The notes under the pieces are model-generated. The model was given only the letters and a program-made list of their open reading frames with translations, did not search any database and was not told the origin of the DNA. Position numbers and translations under genes: made by a program. Shown here one piece after another: positions 58,978-64,000 of a stretch of DNA of 64,000 bases. Source of the stretch: Ustulina deusta (Eukaryota; Ascomycota; Sordariomycetes; Xylariales; Xylariaceae); NCBI GenBank assembly GCA_023159155.1, contig JAJNNX010000014.1:186001-250000 (forward strand). Direction: 5' to 3'. Numbering within the stretch: the stretch's first letter is position 1; every line of letters begins with the position of its first letter.

Positions 58978-61425
58978 TTAGCGATTTGCCCGTTTACCGG
59001 GCTTCTGTTCGAGCCGGGTAATGTTCTCAAGCTGATCTGGATCCTCATACAACGGCTCTTCGTGTTTTTCTGTGATCCACTCCCCAACACCTTCATGTCC
59101 ACGGTTATCCTGCCGAGCGGCCTCGCCCAGCAGTTGCTCTTGCCTACGTTGTTGAGCATGAGCCGCCTTGCGGATAGCAAGCTGTCTCTTCTTTCTCTTG
59201 GCATCGCTCTGAGTGATTCCGGAAAGATGATCGTTGATTTTGGCTTCGACTAGTTCCTTGACGTGGAAGGCTAAATTCTGGCTTCTGAAGACGCCAGAAA
59301 ACCGGTAAGATAGCCAAAGATATAAAGTAACGGATTTATGGAGGGCTTCCAATCTGCGCAGGAAGTCTGCCGGTCCATTTCGCCAGCTATCCAATTGACT
59401 ATCAAGCAATTCCAGCTCAACTTCAGGCAAGTCAACCAAATCGCCACCTTCCATTCTTGAAACACATTTTGCATAAGCCTGAAGGACTCTAGGGCCGTTG
59501 TGGTCTCTCAATGAAACAGGTGCATTGAGGAATACACAGCGATCGTAGATCGACATGGGGAATGGCTGTATCAAGTCTGCGACTTGTAGCATTTCCTTGA
59601 GCTGGCAGAGATGGAATTTTGACGATAGTTTAGCAATACCACGCAGGCGTAGGAGGATAAAGCTGAGTGGGGTATTCGGGGGGAAATAGGTCGACAAGCG
59701 CTCAATTGCAGACGTCGGTGGTTGAATACCTGCCGTTTTCATTTGCTCTGGTTCGGATTTGAATGCTTGAATAACAATCGCCAGGTCTTCATCTTCGAGA
59801 GCCGTCACTAGACCTGGACCGCTGCGTTCAGGTTTAGGATGTCGGCCACCCGAGGTAGCAGCTTGGATGGCATGGTTGGCTGTTCTGTAGCGACCTGCTC
59901 GACCACCGATTTGTTTTAACTCGGAAACGGACATTTGCCGGTAACTAGTGCTGTCCCGCTTGTGCGCGGTTTCAAAAACAACGCGTCTAATCTCGAGGTT
60001 CAGGCCCATACCAATTGCATCACTAGCAACGAGGTAATCGTAATCATTATTGGGGTCGTTGAACAATGCGGCCTGTTGTGCACGTGTTTCCGGGGGTAAA
60101 GATCCGTAAATGATAGCACAGCGTTTGCCCGTCACGCTCTCGATTTCTTTTTTGAGAGCATGGATGCTGACGCGGCTGAACGAGACAACGGCATCGCCTT
60201 TCTGGAGATTCTGTAGCTGACCACCCAAACTCTCATGCATTGTTTCTAGTCCACTGAGCCGCTGATACTGATGCACGATACATTCGTCGCCGAGAGTAGC
60301 GCAGAGAGATTGGATCAGCTCAACAGCGCGTGCCTCTCCGCAAAGATGCACCTCTTTTGCTTGTACACCAAGAAAAGCCTGCGTCCAAGCCCATCCTCTC
60401 TCAGCATCACCTATCATCTGTATCTCGTCAACAACCGCGACGTCCACGGCGAGGTTCAGAGGCGTCATCTCAACGGTACAGCTCATGAAGTATGTATTGA
60501 CGTCTTTGGGTATACGCTGCTCCTCCCCCGTTATTAGGGCACAACTCTTCCCTTGAGCCATAAAGCGGGAGTAAACCTCATGCGCCAGTAAGCGTAGCGG
60601 CCCCGCGTAGATGCCTGACTTGGCACTCTCGAGTGCTTTCAAAGCATTGTAGGTCTTTCCAGAATTGGTCGGGCCGACGTGTAGGTGGATGGTACGTTGG
60701 AGAGCTCGGGTGGCGGGATACCATTCGTAGGGGAATCGCATATCGGCGATCTTCTGATGAGTAGCAAGAATGCTATCCGGGAACTTGGAGCGCAATAGAA
60801 AGCTTTGGAAAGCAAATTTAAGCTCGTCGAACAGGCCAGCGACATCTCGGGTGACGAAGGCGCTGCGCAAGGACCAGAATAGAGGATTCTCCTTTTGCGA
60901 GACGACTAGGGTTTGGATGGCAAAGTCACAAGCGTTGCGGATAGCGTTTCGAAACAGTTTGCCTTCACGATCAAAGTCCAGGCTCGAGGCAACACCGAAA
61001 ACCCTGTATTCATCCTGCTTTTCGGTCCAGTTATCCATCTTCACCAACTGATCAAAGCGCCCGAGAGCAAGAACTCCAAAGGTTTTATAAGTCTTTTGTG
61101 CATCGCGCTGCTGCTTCGTTAATTGCGACTTTGCTTTCGACTCTACTTTCGACTCTGCGTTCGACTCGGCGTTCGACTCGGCGTTCGACCCTGCTTCCAA
61201 CCCTGCTTCCAACCCTGCTTTCAGCCCCAATGATCTGTGCCTTTGCCTTTCCAGGAAGGCGTTCTTTTCCAGGAAGGCGGGTTTTTTCGGCTTGCTCTTT
61301 TGGCGAGCGGTCTGTCGGATGGCGGTGCTAAAGGCATATTGGGGGAATAATGGAGACTGAGGGAATGATCGAGATGCGCGGATCGTCCTAGCCAGGCGAC
61401 TGCTGTTGTTGAAAAGGAAGCGCAT
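58978..61425 (-). CDS. SUV3: SUV3 mitochondrial ATP-dependent RNA helicase, 815 aa
   Basis: Single exon. The N-terminus (MRFLFNNSSRLARTIRAS) is basic and hydroxylated, consistent with a mitochondrial presequence. Suv3 is the helicase of the mitochondrial RNA degradosome with the exonuclease Dss1. Motifs are GPTNSGKT (Walker A, about residue 247), VDEIQ (Walker B, about 331), DAIGMGLNL (motif V) and QIGGRAGR (motif VI). The SUV3 C-terminal domain follows, then a Lys/Arg/Gln-rich tail. Between the presequence and helicase (residues 68-99) is a tandem low-complexity stretch, GLEA and NAES repeats, encoded by repeated GC-rich triplets. The length exceeds yeast Suv3 (737 aa), largely from terminal extensions. 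Divergent from the HET gene. Confidence 0.95.
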   Translation of the reverse strand: MRFLFNNSSRLARTIRASRSFPQSPLFPQYAFSTAIRQTARQKSKPKKPAFLEKNAFLERQRHRSLGLKAGLEAGLEAGSNAESNAESNAESKVESKAKSQLTKQQRDAQKTYKTFGVLALGRFDQLVKMDNWTEKQDEYRVFGVASSLDFDREGKLFRNAIRNACDFAIQTLVVSQKENPLFWSLRSAFVTRDVAGLFDELKFAFQSFLLRSKFPDSILATHQKIADMRFPYEWYPATRALQRTIHLHVGPTNSGKTYNALKALESAKSGIYAGPLRLLAHEVYSRFMAQGKSCALITGEEQRIPKDVNTYFMSCTVEMTPLNLAVDVAVVDEIQMIGDAERGWAWTQAFLGVQAKEVHLCGEARAVELIQSLCATLGDECIVHQYQRLSGLETMHESLGGQLQNLQKGDAVVSFSRVSIHALKKEIESVTGKRCAIIYGSLPPETRAQQAALFNDPNNDYDYLVASDAIGMGLNLEIRRVVFETAHKRDSTSYRQMSVSELKQIGGRAGRYRTANHAIQAATSGGRHPKPERSGPGLVTALEDEDLAIVIQAFKSEPEQMKTAGIQPPTSAIERLSTYFPPNTPLSFILLRLRGIAKLSSKFHLCQLKEMLQVADLIQPFPMSIYDRCVFLNAPVSLRDHNGPRVLQAYAKCVSRMEGGDLVDLPEVELELLDSQLDSWRNGPADFLRRLEALHKSVTLYLWLSYRFSGVFRSQNLAFHVKELVEAKINDHLSGITQSDAKRKKRQLAIRKAAHAQQRRQEQLLGEAARQDNRGHEGVGEWITEKHEEPLYEDPDQLENITRLEQKPGKRANR
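61129..61224 (-). repeat. In-frame tandem repeat in SUV3
   Basis: Repeated 12-bp units code for GLEA and NAES/VESK tetrapeptides at residues 68-99 of SUV3. Confidence 0.75.
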
Positions 61426-62901
61426 GACAGGAAAGCCACAATGAGGTCGGCACCATATTACTACCTAGGTACGAAACTGGGTTCTACTTTGAACGATGTC
61501 GGGCATTCTCAGGGTTGACAATTCCCTTGAGGTGGTAGAAGTTCCAATCAAGAAAGATTATTATTTTGCCCCCCCAGGTCGCCATATTTCTTATCTTTTA
61601 TCGCGCTGATATCCACTATAATCCTTGTTGTTTAGGCCGTGCGTAAAATAGCTACGCCACCTAGCCACATCCTGTTAGCCACACCTTACCTGGCCATAGC
61701 CAAGGGCTATTTTCGCTGCGAAGACTAACTTATGCTATATAAAACCTTCAACCCTTACAAACGAAGGCTTCCCTGCTCCCGGGATGGATATGGCCTCCAG
61801 TTGACAAAGGATAGAATAGCCTTCACATCATTCATTTCACTTCTGTTGTACCTATGTAACGCCACCTTGATCAACTCAATTGGAGCATACAACACTCGTC
61901 AGACGTGGACAGTGAGCTCCAGCTTGAACAAGTCTGGCATGGCCATCGGCTCGCAAAGAATGACACGTAGATATCTATCATATGCCTAGGAGCTAAGCGT
62001 CCTAAACTTGGCGGGTCCGGGGTTTGGTGTGAAAACGAGGCGTACAGTAGCAAGAGCTCCTCTCGCCGTAATTATCTACGCGATTGGAGCGTAGAAACTG
62101 AATCCTGCTTTTGTTTCAAGGCTTTCCGTCGATCCCGACGCCACTGTACGTATCCGTACCACTTCTTCTCTGTCTCTTCTCCAAAGGCATAATACACGCA
62201 TGTATGAAACCCTTTCTAGTCGCTCGCTTCGTTGAGTAATCGGCGAAGACTTTTGCCAATCTAGGTAGGGAGGTCCCTGACTCTCCCCCCAAATGCTGGA
62301 AGGAAACCAGGAATCAATAATATTGAGCCCTTACCCATACACTTCCATCTGCCAGCGACCTAACTGTGACCTACCTACCTTCACTCCAAGACCACCACTC
62401 CTAACATTCCTGAAGAGACTGTTCGATGCAGGAAGGCTTCGACAGGTGGATGATAAGGCCCACGCGAGCATGGCGGTTACTACCTCCATCTTGTGATGAC
62501 GATTGAATCGGGAGGTCATGGTCGAGTTGGGGTAAAACGGGGTGTCACGGAATAGAGTTGCTGTGGTACTAGTTTTCTAGATACCATTTCGTTGCGGCCG
62601 CTATGGTAGTAGGAAATCTGAGGGTATGCTGACTTATTGCAGTCTAGTGTTGCGGAGGTCTTCGTTAATTCTGCCACTCATGACCGCCCTCGAGTCTTGG
62701 GCGCTGGCCTTCCGTTTTCCTATCGGCGCCCTCGTCATGTCAGAATAGAGGGTTTAATGGCTAATGGCTTCAAGACTGCGTCCTAGTTGTTAACTAAACC
62801 ACCTCTGACCCGCCCTCGGCCTAAAACCACCGGGCAGAACTGGCCTCCGTGCAGCACACCACAATCAAGCTACGCCAAGTTCATTGTGGGGAAGTTATGA
62901 A
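61426..62901. other. Divergent intergenic region SUV3 / HET gene
   Basis: 1.5 kb with short frames only (61732-61989, 62293-62496) lacking features. It probably holds the promoters of both genes. Confidence 0.5.
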
Positions 62902-64000
62902 ATGCCAGACGCTGCGGACCTGAAAGAAGATTTGACGGAAGCTGCGAAAGAAGCGAGTAGGAGGATCAGCAACGTCTTCAAGCGACAATATCGATTACGC
63001 CTGACTAATGCCTGCCGGGTTTGCAACGACTTGAATCTCCAACATCATGACGAAACGCATCCGATTGGTAGACTGGATCTGGGCTACAGGGATGTTCGAT
63101 CCGCCGCCCACTCGGGATGCCCTCATTGTACCTTGATCCTTACTTGTATAGAGCATATCCTCCCTGGCGCCGAGAAGGAGTTCAAAGTAATGCTACAGTA
63201 TCATGACAATGGTTTCTTTGAATTGGCGCTTGGGTACGATAAGAACTTGAAATTCGAGATATTTCTGCCTCCAGGTAAGCCCGTATCAACCGAAACAGAG
63301 AGAATTTTGTCTATATTACCCTTTAGTCCAAGATACCTGTTGCGTGAGCAAGACTGCGAGATTATTTAGGCATATTACCAACCTCTCTTCAGAAGTGCAG
63401 ATACCATCGTGGCCACAGTTACGCAACTCAGGAACAATTGCACGCCATTCTGATCATCCACAGTGCTTCGAGTTTATCAGAAACAAGATCCGTGACTGTG
63501 AGAACCATTCAGAGTGTAACAAGACGTCATCCTTTCTGCTGCCTCATCGAGTCTTGGATGTAGGAGCCGCCGGTAGCGAAGTTGTCAAAGTCCTTGAAAA
63601 TTGTCAAGACCAAGGCCAGAGATACATTGCCCTCAGCTATTGTTGGGGCGGCCATTTACCATTGAAATCGACCACATCGAATATTTCGGAGCTGAAGAAT
63701 AGAATACCCTGGAATGAGCTGCCCCCAGTATTTCAAGACGTCATTTATGTGGCCCGGATGCTCAATGTTCAATATGTCTGGATAGACTCACTATGTATCA
63801 TACAAGATGACAAAGAAGACTGGGAGATTGAAGCCTCGAAAATGGCCGAGTACTACTCGCAAGCCCACCTCGTTATTGCTTGCTCCACATCTCCAAATCC
63901 GACAGTGCCATTCCTGGCGCCACGAGATCCTTACTGGCTGCCCGCTGACATCAAATTCATCGACAAGGGTGGGGCCTCTCACAACCTGAAGATCCAAAGA
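62902..64000 (+). CDS. HET-domain protein, 3' end outside window
   Basis: Exons 62902-63343 and 63393-beyond 64000, with a 49-nt intron (GTGAGC donor, TTCAG acceptor). The split codon yields Gln and the frame continues. The first ATG in frame is at 62902; the upstream TTG frame is not used. An N-terminal charged helix (residues 1-30) is followed by a Cys/His-containing region (ACRVCNDL at 37-44, GCPHC at about 75). The HET domain begins near residue 224 with RYIALSYCWGG and includes YVWIDSLCIIQDDKEDW, the three-block signature of fungal heterokaryon-incompatibility proteins. These trigger programmed cell death after non-self fusion, or act in other immunity-like roles. The partner is unknown. 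The C-terminus is truncated by the window edge. Confidence 0.9.

Overview
The window is nuclear DNA of a filamentous ascomycete (Pezizomycotina). Most genes carry 49-160 nt GT-AG introns with fungal-type branch sites, and there are no operons or ribosome-binding sites. The housekeeping proteins have fungal homologues (PRP22, CDC45, SUV3, NCS1, FAA1-type acyl-CoA synthetase, RKM5, SNA3/PMP3, TRAPPC12). HET, F-box, DUF7580/subtilase and C2H2 proteins typical of fungal accessory repertoires are also present. Intergenic DNA is full of short TACCTACC/TAGGTAGG runs. The genus cannot be fixed from the sequence alone.

Layout. 0.4-5.6 kb: a small unknown protein, a TRAPPC12-like TPR protein and, convergent to it, a nucleotidyltransferase-like protein with an FGDID motif. 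5.6-13.6 kb: about 8 kb with no convincing gene except the 5'-truncated 3' end of a LINE-type retrotransposon (RNase H, CCHC knuckle, TAAA tail) at about 9.0-9.9 kb. 13.6-17.1 kb: a tiny two-exon protein and a membrane-anchored unknown protein. 18.9-24.3 kb: RKM5-type methyltransferase divergent from a long-chain acyl-CoA synthetase. 26.3-27.3 kb: NCS1. 29.3-32.0 kb: an F-box protein and a small kinase-fold protein. 34.8-40.5 kb: CDC45 divergent from a JMJD5/KDM8-like JmjC protein.

41.4-49.3 kb looks like an accessory island. A 997-aa DUF7580-like plus subtilisin (S8) protein with an intact Asp/His/Ser triad is divergent from a 331-aa protein with a C-terminal membrane anchor. A C2H2 zinc-finger gene follows. 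The 331-aa gene is bracketed by a diverged direct repeat of its own 5' region, suggesting a lost tandem copy. This geometry resembles fungal protease/pore-former cell-death pairs (HET-Q2/HET-Q1). The functional link is a hypothesis and is the main candidate for a new system in this window.

50.4-61.4 kb: PRP22, an SNA3-like proteolipid with a PPSY motif, an unknown serine-rich protein, and SUV3. The window ends inside a HET-domain gene (62.9 kb onward), another self/non-self recognition type.

Exon boundaries were deduced by eye from splice motifs plus frame and family continuity. No tRNA, rRNA or CRISPR was recognised.
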